From Diospyros lotus (lineage: Eukaryota > Streptophyta > Magnoliopsida > Ericales > Ebenaceae): DNA of 64,000 nt. The translations under genes were made by a program, and so were the position numbers. Under the pieces are notes generated by a model. That model saw only the letters and a program-made list of their open reading frames with translations. It did no database searches and was not told the origin of the DNA. Within the stretch, counting starts at the first letter, position 1; every line of letters begins with the position of its first letter. Below are positions 1 to 9,661 of the stretch, in pieces. The DNA lies in NCBI RefSeq assembly GCF_014633365.1, contig NC_068350.1, positions 12,935,787 through 12,999,786 of the forward strand, written 5' to 3'.

Positions 1-1019
1 TATGCAAACAATTGTACATCCCAATAGTTTTGAGCAATTGGCTATAATCTGATTGTCCCAAATCCTGCCCTATTAGTATAGTTGATGGTGCGGTAGTAGG
101 TACACTCTAATACACCTAGGAGCATGGGTTACAACAGATGGGAAGTTATGGGTAACATTATATCACCCACAATTTGGAGACTTAGGCTGGGACTGAGAAA
201 AGTATCAGAAGTGACAGGAGTCGGGTCAATTATAACTTTCAAAGATAGGACATGAGGCTCTAGCTTAACAATAGCACCATGAGTGTGTGGCCTGTAACAG
301 AGGATCTGAGCCTAAGGACCAAGGAAGAAGACTAGTGATGGGCTCGTGACCAATTATTGGAGCAACTTGTAGGCTTGCTAGTGGTAAGGGTGTGAAACCC
401 ATGAGTCAAAGCTACATAGTGAACTGCAGAGACGGTCAGATGACAAAGTTTGGGCAGCACTGTGGCTGTTATGTTTGGACTATAATCCAAGTCACAAGGG
501 ACTAGAGCACTGTGGTAGGATCCCTAACTGTCTGTAAATGGTTGAAAGCTTTTTGAGATTGGCAATCTATTTTTGAAGATTCGGGAATGGATTCTTTGAA
601 ATAGTAGTGTCCATGATAGGACTCGTTAAGGGAGTCAATTGGGAATGTGTCAAAAACCCTGACGTCGGTTTTTGGATAAAATACTTCGATTTCTGAGTTA
701 AATTGAGGTTCCACTAGGGAGAATCAACACTAGCTTTTAATTGGAGTTAGAATCAACATATAATCTCTTGCCTAAGCAAGAACCACTAGCACACTACTAG
801 TAAATACAATCCCCTCACATAACAAGTGAGTAAAAATAACAAACTTACAACCAGAAACAATTACAAATAAGTCACCAACGGTTGAGAATTTCACCAGCCA
901 GCACACTTCCAGCACTTCGAACCTTTTTACTCTTGTTTGAATGTTTTATCAAGTTTGTTCTACCTTAAGTGTCCGTACTTACCCTATATATATACATCTT
1001 CCAAATACACTAGCCATTA
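1..1019. other. Unassigned sequence, no gene recognised
   Basis: I recognise no gene here. The longest open stretch is a 70-codon minus-strand frame at 502-714 beginning MEPQFNSEIEVF. Its upstream and downstream continuation is full of stops and I see no domain in it, so it may be a decayed exon or chance. A short alternating TA run lies near 985-994. The right boundary is the start of a degenerate tandem array. Confidence 0.5.
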
Positions 1020-1690
1020 AAGAAAATGTTAATATGAAATTTGAAATTCAAAAAATATTTAGGCTTTCTTAAACAATAAGAAAACATGTCTCACATTTAA
1101 TTCAAAATAAATTTACTTTTTATATTAGAAATCAAGATTTGAAAATTCAAATATAAGTTTTTGAGACATAAATGATTAAAACAAGAAAACATGTCTAAAA
1201 ACAATTCTCTTTTAATTCAAAATAAATTTACTTTTTGCATGAGTAAGAGAAAATGTCTAAAAACAATTCACCTTTAATTCAATATTTAAAAATTCATATA
1301 TAAACTTTTGAGATATAAGTAATTAAAATAAGAAAACATATCTAAAAACAATTCCCCTTTAATTCAAAATAAAATTACTTTTTGCATGAGTAAGAGAAAA
1401 TATGTCTAAAACTAATTCTCTTTAATTCAAAATAAATTTATTTTTCGTATGAAAAAGAGAAAACATGTCTAAAAGTAACTTTCATTTAATTCAAGATAAA
1501 TATACTTTTTGCATAAGTAAGAAATTCATTTATCAATAAATAAAAATTCAAATATAAACTTTTGAGACATAAATTATCAAAACAAGAAAACATGTCTAAG
1601 GACAATCCACCTCTAATTCAAAATAAATTTACTCTTTGTACCCACTTTAATTCAAAATAAATTTACTTTTTGTATGAGAAAGAAATATAT
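1020..1690. repeat. Degenerate tandem array, about 62-65 bp core with an optional insert
   Basis: The phrase aaaacatgtctaaaaacaat followed by a tttaattcaaaataaattta-like block recurs about seven times (near 1085, 1193, 1253, 1338, 1402, 1467 and 1591). Spacings are close to 60-65 bp, or 85-124 bp where a second block (attcaaatataaacttttga) is added. This two-module composition makes it a higher-order minisatellite. It ends just left of the Copia-A gag remnant, so it may have expanded inside that element or at its broken edge. Confidence 0.7.
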
Positions 1691-1744
1691 TTATATCATA
1701 AAAGTATTTTTGTTATCATCAAAATCGTATTTACTTACCCTTGA

Positions 1745-2268
1745 ACTTAACAAATAGGTTTTCCTAAATGTTTAAAAGTTGAAACTATTATATTAACTCT
1801 ACTAAACATGTCTTTAATAGTTTCACCAGGGCTGCATAAAAAGTAATTTGTAATCATGCTTTAACATGCACATTTTAGAATATTTTACTTTTGAGGTCCT
1901 TTCATGAGTTACCTCTAATTTGTCCCATAATTCCATTACAGAATCACAAGAGGACACTAGATTGTATTTTTCTACATTTAGCGCATACAACAACATATTC
2001 ATTGTTGTTGCGTTTAGTTGAATGGATTGAACATCGTTTTCTTTCCATTCTCTTTAGTTTTGGTACTTTGATGTTGTCCTCCCCCACTTGTGGTATCAAG
2101 AAACCTGTTACAATGGTTCTCCATGCTTAGACATGCTTGGATAGGATGAAGGATTTCATAATTAGTTCCATAAAAAAATGGCGACTTGTTGCACAACTAA
2201 CTCTCTTGGATATTTGCATTTGACATTTGTGCCATGTTGGATCTTTTTTCTCGACTATTGTGAGAAAC
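1745..2268 (-). pseudogene. Copia-A gag fragment (UBN2-type), broken
   Basis: This is the N-terminal half of a Ty1/copia Gag polyprotein read on the minus strand. Gag forms the cytoplasmic virus-like particle that packages element RNA. Recognisable pieces, from the right end leftwards, are CNKSPFFYGTNYE (usual form PFFDGTNY near the Gag start), VMELWDKLEVTHE, KMCMLKHDYKLLF and a NIIVSTFKHLGK-like stretch. Several stops and frame changes lie between them. It is preceded, in its own direction, by the primer-binding site at 2271-2280 and by the element's 5' LTR at 3925-5121, now separated by an inserted solo LTR. Sequence left of about 1745 no longer matches Gag, so pol is missing from the window. 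Confidence 0.8.
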
Positions 2269-2270
2269 CT

Positions 2271-2280
2271 GCTCTGATAC
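2271..2280 (-). other. Copia-A primer-binding site, left half, split by insertion
   Basis: The plus strand reads gctctgatac, the reverse complement of most of the initiator-tRNA-Met primer site tggtatcagagc used by plant copia elements. The remaining bases (ca) are at 3921-3922, after the inserted solo LTR. The last five bases, gatac, are the target duplication of that insertion. Confidence 0.85.
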
Positions 2281-2469
2281 TGTAATGACCCGCTTATTGT
2301 GAATTAATGTAAATTGGTGTGCAAGGAATTACGTGGAACTTAAAAAATTAATGTATTTTTTATCAAGGGAGTTTTGGTAATTATTCGAAATTATTGGGGT
2401 TAAAGTGTAATTTTGGAAACTTGAATCACCTTAAAAAATAAATTGCTTGCAATGAGAACTAAGGAGGGC

Positions 2470-2564
2470 TTGTAGGCGAAATGGCCAGCTAGGTTTTGGA
2501 GGAGGGGTAGGTCATAGGATCGAATCTGCGGTCAAGTAAGGAGAAGCTAGTTTTTTTTTTTTTT
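2470..2564 (+). repeat. Possible tRNA-derived SINE inside the solo LTR
   Basis: The block has a B-box-like ggatcgaatct at 2517-2527, an A-box-like stretch around 2480-2495 and a run of 14 T at 2551-2564. This is the arrangement of a plant SINE head and tail. The body is very short and I see no clear target duplication, so it may only be an LTR segment that resembles one. Confidence 0.35.
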
Positions 2565-2751
2565 AATCCAGCTGACACTAAAAGGAGCCGTTTTGTGGCC
2601 CCATGCGTGCGCAACCTCGGGGCCATGCGTGGCCCTACTACTGTGCAACCACATGGGTGCCACCCCTTGCCACGGTCCAACCCTCTTTTTGCCACCAAAA
2701 AATGATTTTTTATGCACCCACTAACCCCTACATTGCTCCTTCCTCTTGGCC

Positions 2752-2759
2752 TATAAATA
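2752..2759 (+). promoter_or_regulatory. TATA box of the gypsy solo LTR
   Basis: The motif tataaata lies in cctcttggcctataaatagg, about 470 bp into the LTR. A purine-rich leader follows, as expected at the U3/R boundary of a plant LTR. Confidence 0.6.
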
Positions 2760-3924
2760 GGCCGTGATATTGAGTAAGATGAGAGGATTTTGGGGGAAAG
2801 GTTTTAGGGAGAATTTTGGAGAAATTAAGGGAAATTCTGGTCGTGTGAGTTTGGACTGTGACATAAGTGACCCTGGTTCGTAGTAGAGATTAAAGAAGAT
2901 TATCTAAGGCAAGTTCAGTTTCTCTTTTCTCAAGTTCATGTTTTTAATTTTCAAGTTCTCTTTCTATTTTGCAAGTTATTTCCTTCTTTTTAGTGAATTA
3001 TTTCATGATTTTCATTTATACCTACGTACTGAGTCTCAAATAGGGCTTTGAATCACCCGATCTTTCTTTGGGAATGATACTTTATTGAGGACATGCAAGG
3101 GTTTCATGTTCTCTTGCATGAATATTTCCCTATTATGCATATTGTTTCGTTAATCACATGTTAGTTATATATGGGTAGTTATTACAAAGATGCATGTTAT
3201 GATGATGCATAGAGCATGTGCACGAAAATGATCTTCAACTGTAAAGGCTTCATGACAAGCGTAGCGGACGAGTCTGCAAGATATATCCGTAGAGAAAGCT
3301 TTGGCTCAAAGATGGACTTCGATCCCAGGTTTATGATATGGACTTCGGTCCCATGGTTTTGGACTTTGGTCCTATGTTTATGATTGCATGTGAGCATGGA
3401 TGCATGTTTCATCATATTATCATGTGAAAGTACCTTAAATGGCATTTGTGACTCTTTTACCACTCGATACCCATGACTTTTATGCTCGCTTTCTTCCAGT
3501 TATACTTGCTGGGCCTTGTAGCTTATGTTTGTTTGCATAATTCCAGGTAAGGGTAAGGCTAAAGTAGAGGGTGAGCCAAGTGAAGTTGGAGTCGTGAGGT
3601 AGAAGTATGTACAGAGCCGTCTCAACCAAAAGGTCCTTGGAAGGTACTTTGTGATGTGCAATATTAAGTTACGCTTGTTTATGTTCTAAATTATACCCCT
3701 GAGGGGATATGGTGGGTTTGTGGACCTTAATGTGGTGTGTAATATTATGTTACGTTTGTTTATGTGGATATGTGGACCCTAATGTATATGTCTATGAGTA
3801 AGAATGTATGAGTGTGGCTTTCGTTGTTAATACTAAGGAGTATGTGTGATGCTTCTAATTGGTTTGGCATATATATCATCTTTTTGTCGGTCCTTAGTGT
3901 TTAGGGGAGACTACAAATACCACT

Positions 3925-5121
3925 TGAAAAGAATGTTGGTTTAAAAGGGGGTGAATTAAGCTCACTAAAAAATTTTAAATATATTACCATAAACAACAAA
4001 ATAAAATGCAATAGAGTAAAGAATAAATTATGCAGAGATTTTAGAGTACTTTGGCCCCAACTGCCTACATCCACTACCTTCATTTCCTATTAAGAATTTG
4101 AACACTTAATATCGAGTACCTGATTAGAGTCGCAAGCATTATCTTCTATTACATGGTAGCTTTTACTTGCCTCATTTATAACCACAAATGGCTTTTTTCT
4201 AGGGCTCAAGCACTAATCCTTACGCAAACAAATGGGGAATGAAAAAAGTTTGGAGACTTAGCTCACAATACAATCTCACCTCTAAAAAATATATGAGAAT
4301 ACGTACAATGTAGATGAGAACACTTTTGAACAACACTGAGAAAAGAATGAATCAAATAAAGACAATAACTCTGGGTGTTCTTTTACTTGTGGAGAATGTG
4401 TTCAATTGATATTTACTTTAGCTCAATTTGTTTCTTGTCTCAATCCTGTCTCTTCTTCTTATTTCAATCTTCTTACCATGTATATATATATATATATATA
4501 GTAAAGGCTTTTAGTTGAACTGGAGATAAACTATAATGTGACTGTTCTTTAAGCTGTCAAAACAAACTTTTCTTTTCTGTAAGATAAATCATATTGGAAC
4601 AGATAATCAATGATGAAAACATGTATATTTCCATGTAATGTCATGTATAATGTTTTTTTTATAGAATTTATTGCTACTTAGGTAGCATTAAATGTATTTT
4701 CAGATAGCATTCATGGTGATCCAACAGCTAGAAATTTTAAAATTTAATTTTCATGACTTGTCTTGTTCGAGTAATGCATAAAACAAATTTGAATTTTTCA
4801 TTTGGAGCCAAAGTCACTCTGAGTAATATGCCTAGGTTACTCAAGTAAAATTTTAAGTACATTTTTGAATGGCTTCGGGTTACTTAAGCTTAAGCTATGT
4901 AATACTCGATTGATACATGTTCGAACGGTTAGGATTTTATTGCAAATCATTCACATGTGTTCCAAATCATGTTCTAATATTCTTTCCTTGTCATAATACA
5001 CTCAATTTTTCTTTTTAGCTATAGATACTTAGATAACCCTTCAGATTCATTTAAACATTTAAACCATGTCTTGTGAAACATCAAAATCAATCCAATGAGA
5101 GGTTCTGAAATGGATTCAACA
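3925..5121 (-). mobile_element. Copia-A 5' LTR (minus strand)
   Basis: On the minus strand this LTR begins tgttgaatccatttcagaac and ends cattcttttca, next to the primer site. Its plus-strand span is about 1,197 bp. Its start resembles SIRE-like copia LTRs, which open with a ttggattgattttgatg-like run. Dispersed ctcgagtaa-like motifs occur near 4765-4910, and a (TA)n microsatellite lies at about 4481-4500. It is inserted into the older Copia-C; the base right of the LTR is followed by Copia-C protease/gag sequence. The other LTR is not in the window. Confidence 0.7.
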
Positions 5122-5126
5122 CCCCA

Positions 5127-5447
5127 CTGTCTAAAATTCAGCTGATGTTTGCTATTATAGTTTTAGGAGTATTATCGATCAAGTTAATGGTGAATGTCCC
5201 TTGCTTTTCGTCTCCCAACAGAGCAACTAGCTACACGAATTGTTTCTATAAGAAACTGATTGGATTTGACATCAACGGTTGCTACCCGTTGTTTCCTAGT
5301 TGTATTTGTCCCTTACGTCTCTATTTTCACATAGCCGCATTTGATGCAAGTCTGCCTTTCTCTGATTTTCCTTGCTAGCAGTTGGGCGTATACTCGATAA
5401 GTTCAAAGCAATTGTCTATCGAGTGACCAAGTTTTTTGTAATGTTCA
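5127..5447 (-). pseudogene. Copia-C gag zinc-knuckle to protease side, broken
   Basis: Read on the minus strand this gives a Gag zinc knuckle of the form C-EH-Y-KKLG-H-SIDN-C followed by FELIEY. The second cysteine has become tyrosine, so metal binding would be lost. The first cysteine codon straddles the Copia-B insertion, which shows that 5127-5447 and 8913 onward were once contiguous. Several stops follow. This is the part of Copia-C between Gag and protease, cut off at 5122 by the Copia-A LTR. Confidence 0.7.
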
Positions 5448-6215
5448 TGTTAATGTATTAACCCTGTTTTAATTAGCCAAACCAACCAAGAACAAGCATA
5501 AAATCGAGAAAATGAAAGAACACAAGAACACAAAGCTTTTACGTGTTCGGATCAATAGATCCTACTCACGGTAGAGGCTCCTGCCTCTAGTCAATCCACT
5601 AATAGCTTTCGATTACAACCGGATTATAAGATCACAACAAGAAAAAAAACGTATTGCAAATACATCAACTGAAATCAGAAACAAAATACAAGAACAAGTA
5701 TAGGATCTGTTCTACCGATCTCAAGATCATGTTAAGAATCTGATCTATCAGTTACACCAAATCTCTTACGCCTCAGGTGATTCAACAACAGAGATTTAAA
5801 GCAATACAACCTTACCAAGTGATCTTACCAACAAACCGAAGCTAATCGAACGAGAGAAGGATTTACAAGCGAGAGAGAGTCTCACTTCGAGTGTACCGAA
5901 CTTAGGTTTTCAAGAATGAGAGCAATAGCAGATCTGTGCAAATTAGGGCAAGAAGTTGCCCTTAAATAGCAGCAAGCAACCGGTTGGGCTGAGGCAAATC
6001 ACATAGGGCCACATAAAAATGGGCTTGGCTCATAAGAACTGATCTCAGCCCAAAGGCTATTTGGCCCACAAAATAATCAGCAAATCAATCATATATATAT
6101 ATATTTAAATGTTAGTTAAATGAACATAAGATGAAACCCAAATATATAACAAAATGCATACAAACAACATATATCAATTATATGAAAAATACATTTTGAA
6201 TCATAAATCTTAACA
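5448..6215 (-). repeat. Copia-B 3' LTR
   Basis: 768 bp, left copy in the plus strand. It begins tgttaatgtattaaccctg and ends aaatcttaaca. A short TA microsatellite lies near 6090-6105. The purine-rich tract just outside it (minus strand caaggtggaatt) is the plus-strand priming site. Confidence 0.9.
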
Positions 6216-6820
6216 AATTCCACCTTGATTCAAGAATGGATTTAATAGTGAACTTGACCAGAGACCTCTACAACTCTCCCAGCTACAATAGGAGCACATT
6301 GAGCAACAACACAGCTTGCTCAAACATAAAAACTGAGACCAACTCGACTAATACATGCCTCATTTAAATACAATAGAAACCTCTATCAAGACTTCTATAA
6401 ACAAGACATCAGGGCTAACACTCAGCCTTCCATTAGACATAGAAATTTCCTAAGGTTCCACCTTAAGACTGACAAATTTCCACCTCAAATTGTACATTAT
6501 CAGTTAGTTCAGGTAATATTAATTCTACAAGGCCATCAAATACTTCAAGACCAAGCACACATCAACATCTAGAAACAAATCCTAGACATAAACCAGGAAC
6601 TCATAACAACTCCCAATAAAGAGACAGAGAAAGCAACTTACAACCCATGGGAATCAAAACACAGGCATCTATGGGAACCTTTGCCCCATACCATAAAACA
6701 GGATTCATTTCGCCCTCTAGGTTACAAACCTAAACAAATCCATTCATGCCTAACATGTTTAAGTCTAACAGCTCTCTTATGACCAATGTGCCCTAGCCTT
6801 TTCATGCCTAGACTCCAAGC

Positions 6821-7642
6821 CTACAGAGCTTCTATACTCTCATAACCATCAATCAAGTTGGCTGATTCTTCTCTAGCTTTATTTTTCTCAAGATCCTTCT
6901 TTCTTTTGAAACACTTTTTCCTTAAGTGACATTCTTTCTTACAGTACCAGCAAGTCTTGGTTGTTGGGTATCCCTTTCTTGACCCTCCAGACATAGGTTT
7001 ATCCTCAGCGGTAATTCTATCCACTTGACCACTAACTTGCAGACCCTCAGCAGAACTTGACCTATTATCCCTCTTAACCTCAAGATCCCTAGATCTAAGA
7101 GCTGACAACACATCTTCTAAGGTCAAAGAAGATCTACCATATTTAATTACTGTTTTACGATTTTTATAAGCTTTTGGCAAAGAGTTTAACAAAATAATAG
7201 CTTGATTCTCATCAGAAAATTTTTCATCAACATTGGCTAATTCTATTGTAATCACTTTAAATTCATCTAGATTTTCCTCTAGGGTTTTTGAAGGGTTCAT
7301 TTTAAATCCAAACAACTGTTCTTTCAAAAATATTTTATTAGTTAGAGACTTAGTCATATACAAGGACTCCAACTTAGACCATACCTTTGCAGTTGATTCT
7401 TCTTCATTTACCTGGCGCAGGACATTGTTTGCTAAGCTGAGGATGATCAAGGAAAAAGCCATCTCATCCATGTCCTGCCTTTCTTGGGCGGTCATGGAGA
7501 GTTGCTTATCCTTTTCCTCCTTTATTTCCAACAGAGCCTTCACGTACCGATGTTGGACAAGCACTGCTTTCATCTTTTTCTGCCACATGCTAAAATTACC
7601 ATGGCCATCAAATTTATCTACTTCCAATTTAGATGGAGCCAT
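6821..7642 (-). CDS. Copia-type Gag protein of Copia-B
   Basis: An uninterrupted frame of about 273 codons from the ATG at 7642-7640 (protein starts MAPSKLEVDKFDGHGNF). An in-frame upstream ATG at 7681 would add 13 residues, but the chosen start matches where copia Gags begin. Gag is the structural protein of the retrotransposon particle, acting in the cytoplasm. Domains in order: the N-terminal substrate-like FDGHGNFSMWQKKMK block, the UBN2 core (KVWSKLESLYMTKSLTNKI, FKMNPSKTLEENLDEF, LLNSLPKAY), a basic linker, and a C-terminal zinc knuckle CWYCKKECHLRKKC. In the knuckle the usual glycine before histidine is cysteine. It ends right after the acidic tail GYESIEAL with a natural stop and no pol follows. 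It is the only retrotransposon frame in the window that looks translatable end to end. Confidence 0.85.
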   Translation of the reverse strand: MAPSKLEVDKFDGHGNFSMWQKKMKAVLVQHRYVKALLEIKEEKDKQLSMTAQERQDMDEMAFSLIILSLANNVLRQVNEEESTAKVWSKLESLYMTKSLTNKIFLKEQLFGFKMNPSKTLEENLDEFKVITIELANVDEKFSDENQAIILLNSLPKAYKNRKTVIKYGRSSLTLEDVLSALRSRDLEVKRDNRSSSAEGLQVSGQVDRITAEDKPMSGGSRKGYPTTKTCWYCKKECHLRKKCFKRKKDLEKNKAREESANLIDGYESIEAL

Positions 7643-8130
7643 ATAGAAAAAATATAAGAAGGCTAAAAACAGGTTAATCAAGAATCGAACAAGATAAGCA
7701 GTCCAAACAGACAGGCTCTAAACCTTTTAGACAAATCAGATTTTAAACACTGATTTTTTTTTAAAAAAAAATTGCATTTAAAAACAAAATCAAGAAATCA
7801 ATACAATATTAGGCCAAAATTGAATGAAAGACCTATTAGATGGAAAACGGAATCAAGAACTTCAGAAAGAGTTAGGGAAAGAAAAGATATAGGAATCAAG
7901 CAGATTTGAGCATGCTTTAAATAACTCGAGACAAGGAATTTAAGCAAATCAGAAATCACATATACACAATTACTGAAAAACAGTAATGATTATGAAATTA
8001 GGGCAAGAACAAAATAGATCACAAAATTAGGGGCAAACGCGAAATTCCTTACCCAATCGAAGATCCGAAAAAGATCTTTGTGTTTACCTTTGGATCTGAA
8101 ACGGTTTGGCCCGGATCTTGAATCCCTAGG

Positions 8131-8142
8131 GCTCTGATACCA
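8131..8142 (-). other. Copia-B primer-binding site
   Basis: The plus strand reads gctctgatacca, a perfect reverse complement of tggtatcagagc. It pairs with initiator tRNA-Met and sits two bases from the 5' LTR at 8145. Confidence 0.9.
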
Positions 8143-8144
8143 CT

Positions 8145-8912
8145 TGTTAATGTATTAACCCTATTTTAATCGGCCAAACCAACCAAGAACAAGCATAAAA
8201 TCGAGAAAATGAAAGAACACAAGAACACAAAGCTTTTACGTGTTCGGATCAATAGATCCTACTCACGGTAGAGGCTCCGCCTCTAGTCAATCCACTAATA
8301 GCTTTTGATTACAATCGGATTACAAGATCACAACAAGAATGAAAATGTATTGCAAATACATCAACTGAAATCAGAAACAAAATACAAGAACAAGTATAGG
8401 ATCTGTTCTACCGATCTCAAGATCGTGTTAAGAATCTGATTTATCAGTTACACTAAATCTCTTACGCCTCAGGCGATTCAACAACAGAGATTTAAAGCAA
8501 TACAACCTTACTGAATGATCTTACCAACAAACCGAAGCCAATCGAACGAGAGAAGGATTTACAAGCGAGAGAGAGTCTCACTTTGAGTGCGTCGAACTTA
8601 GGTTTTCAAGAATGAGAGCAATAACAGATCTGTGCAAATTAGGGCAAGAAGCTGCCCTTAAATAGCAGCAGGCAACTGGCTGGGCTGAGGCAAACCACAT
8701 GGGCCACATAAAAATGGGCTTGGCTCATAAGAATTGATCTTGGCCCAAAGGTTATTTGGCCCACAAAATAATCAGCAAATCAATCATATATATATATATA
8801 TTTAAATATTAGTTAAATGAACATAAGATGAAACCCAAATATATAACAAAATGCATACAAACAGCATATATCAATTATATGAAAAATACATTTTGAATCA
8901 TAAATCCTAACA
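8145..8912 (-). repeat. Copia-B 5' LTR
   Basis: 768 bp, the same length as its partner at 5448-6215. It begins tgttaatgtattaaccctat and ends aaatcctaaca. Most differences from the partner are transitions, as expected from decay of methylated cytosines. Confidence 0.9.
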
Positions 8913-9640
8913 ATTCACATCTTGGTTATCTATTTTGCTCATTTCCATTGTAGTTATCCGACTGCACTTTGAAGGCTCCAGTCTCAACCGGTGGCCTTCC
9001 GCCTTCCAATTGCTATCTCTGTTGAAGCCAAGAAAGAGTAAGCACCAGATAAAGATGGCAGTGGATCCTTACGCAATAGATTCGATCTAACAACTCCATA
9101 AGCGTTATTCAAACCCATTAATAATTGATGAAACCTTTCTTTTTCATTTTCCTTTTGTGACGCCACACGTACAACCTGTTCACTCCATTTTGTATGGTTA
9201 CAAAGCCTCCTAGCCACTCCCAAAGGCTTCTCATTTTAGCATAGTAAGCAGAGATCGTCATGTCCCTTTGCCGTCCATTGGCGAGCTCTCTCTTGATTTC
9301 ATGGATTTATGGTCCACTGCTTAGGAGAAACGTTCTTCCAATTCTTTCCACATCCCATATATTGTCGTATCTTGATAAACAACACTCTTGTGAAGTTCCT
9401 CATTGAGCAAGTTTAAAATCCAGGACTTGTTGCATGGGATCCAGTCTTCTTCGTCTGGATCTCCAGTTGATGTTCTTGGCAGCTTTCCATCTACAAATCC
9501 AACCTTGTGTTTGGATATCAAAGCATTGGTAATCGATCACCGCCATGTCGAGTAGTTGGTTCCTTTAGGTGGGTGTGATACAAGTTATTCACTCGGTCTA
9601 TCCAAACTACTCAACTGATAGTGTGAGGGCTTTTTCCTTT
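8913..9640 (-). pseudogene. Copia-C gag, N-terminal part, broken
   Basis: A minus-strand Ty1/copia Gag of the gag-polypeptide-of-LTR-copia family. Recognisable pieces from the right: a GTNYSTWR-like start, SKHKVGFVDGKLPR, a DPDEEDWIPCNKSWILNLLN-like block, YGMWKELEERFS, then ERFHQLLMGLNNAYGVVRSN and DPLPSLSGAYSFL. Frameshifts split it into at least three pieces (9321-9521, 8984-9223 and the part at 5127-5447). It is the oldest layer of the left-hand stack, interrupted by Copia-B at 5448-8912 and by a hAT element at 9662. Confidence 0.8.
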
Positions 9641-9661
9641 TCTTGATGATCCCTTGGTGCC

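Larger units (their letters stand above)
2281..3915 (+). mobile_element. Gypsy-type solo LTR inserted into a copia primer-binding site
   Basis: A 1,635-bp single LTR starts tgtaatgacccg and ends ggggagactaca. It is flanked by a 5-bp target duplication, gatac (2276-2280) and aatac (3916-3920), differing at one base. Removing it rejoins gctctgatac to cacttg, the expected copia primer site and LTR edge, which proves the insertion. A TATA box at 2752-2759 gives plus orientation. The block gctgggccttgtagctt followed by an aggtaagggtaaggc-like block (near 3510-3560) also occurs, reverse-complemented, in the LTR at 50722-52887, so both belong to one broad gypsy family. No internal region is present, the usual result of recombination between the two LTRs. 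Confidence 0.85.
5448..8912 (-). mobile_element. Copia-B, gag-only LTR retrotransposon (TR-GAG type), complete
   Basis: The 3,465-bp element has two 768-bp LTRs (5448-6215 and 8145-8912) and a target duplication gttca (5443-5447) / attca (8913-8917), one base different. The LTRs start tgttaatgtattaaccct, end in taaca, and differ at roughly 30-35 positions by eye. A tRNA-Met primer site lies at 8131-8142 and a purine tract beside the left LTR. The 1.9-kb interior carries a single intact gag frame and no protease, integrase or reverse transcriptase, so it must have moved using enzymes from another copia. The gag resembles that of Copia-D, making a Copia-D-like element a candidate helper (inference). 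Confidence 0.9.

Noticed and set aside
7233..7646. A 137-codon plus-strand frame opposite the Copia-B gag
   Set aside because: It is the antisense shadow of the intact Gag frame and has no signature of its own.
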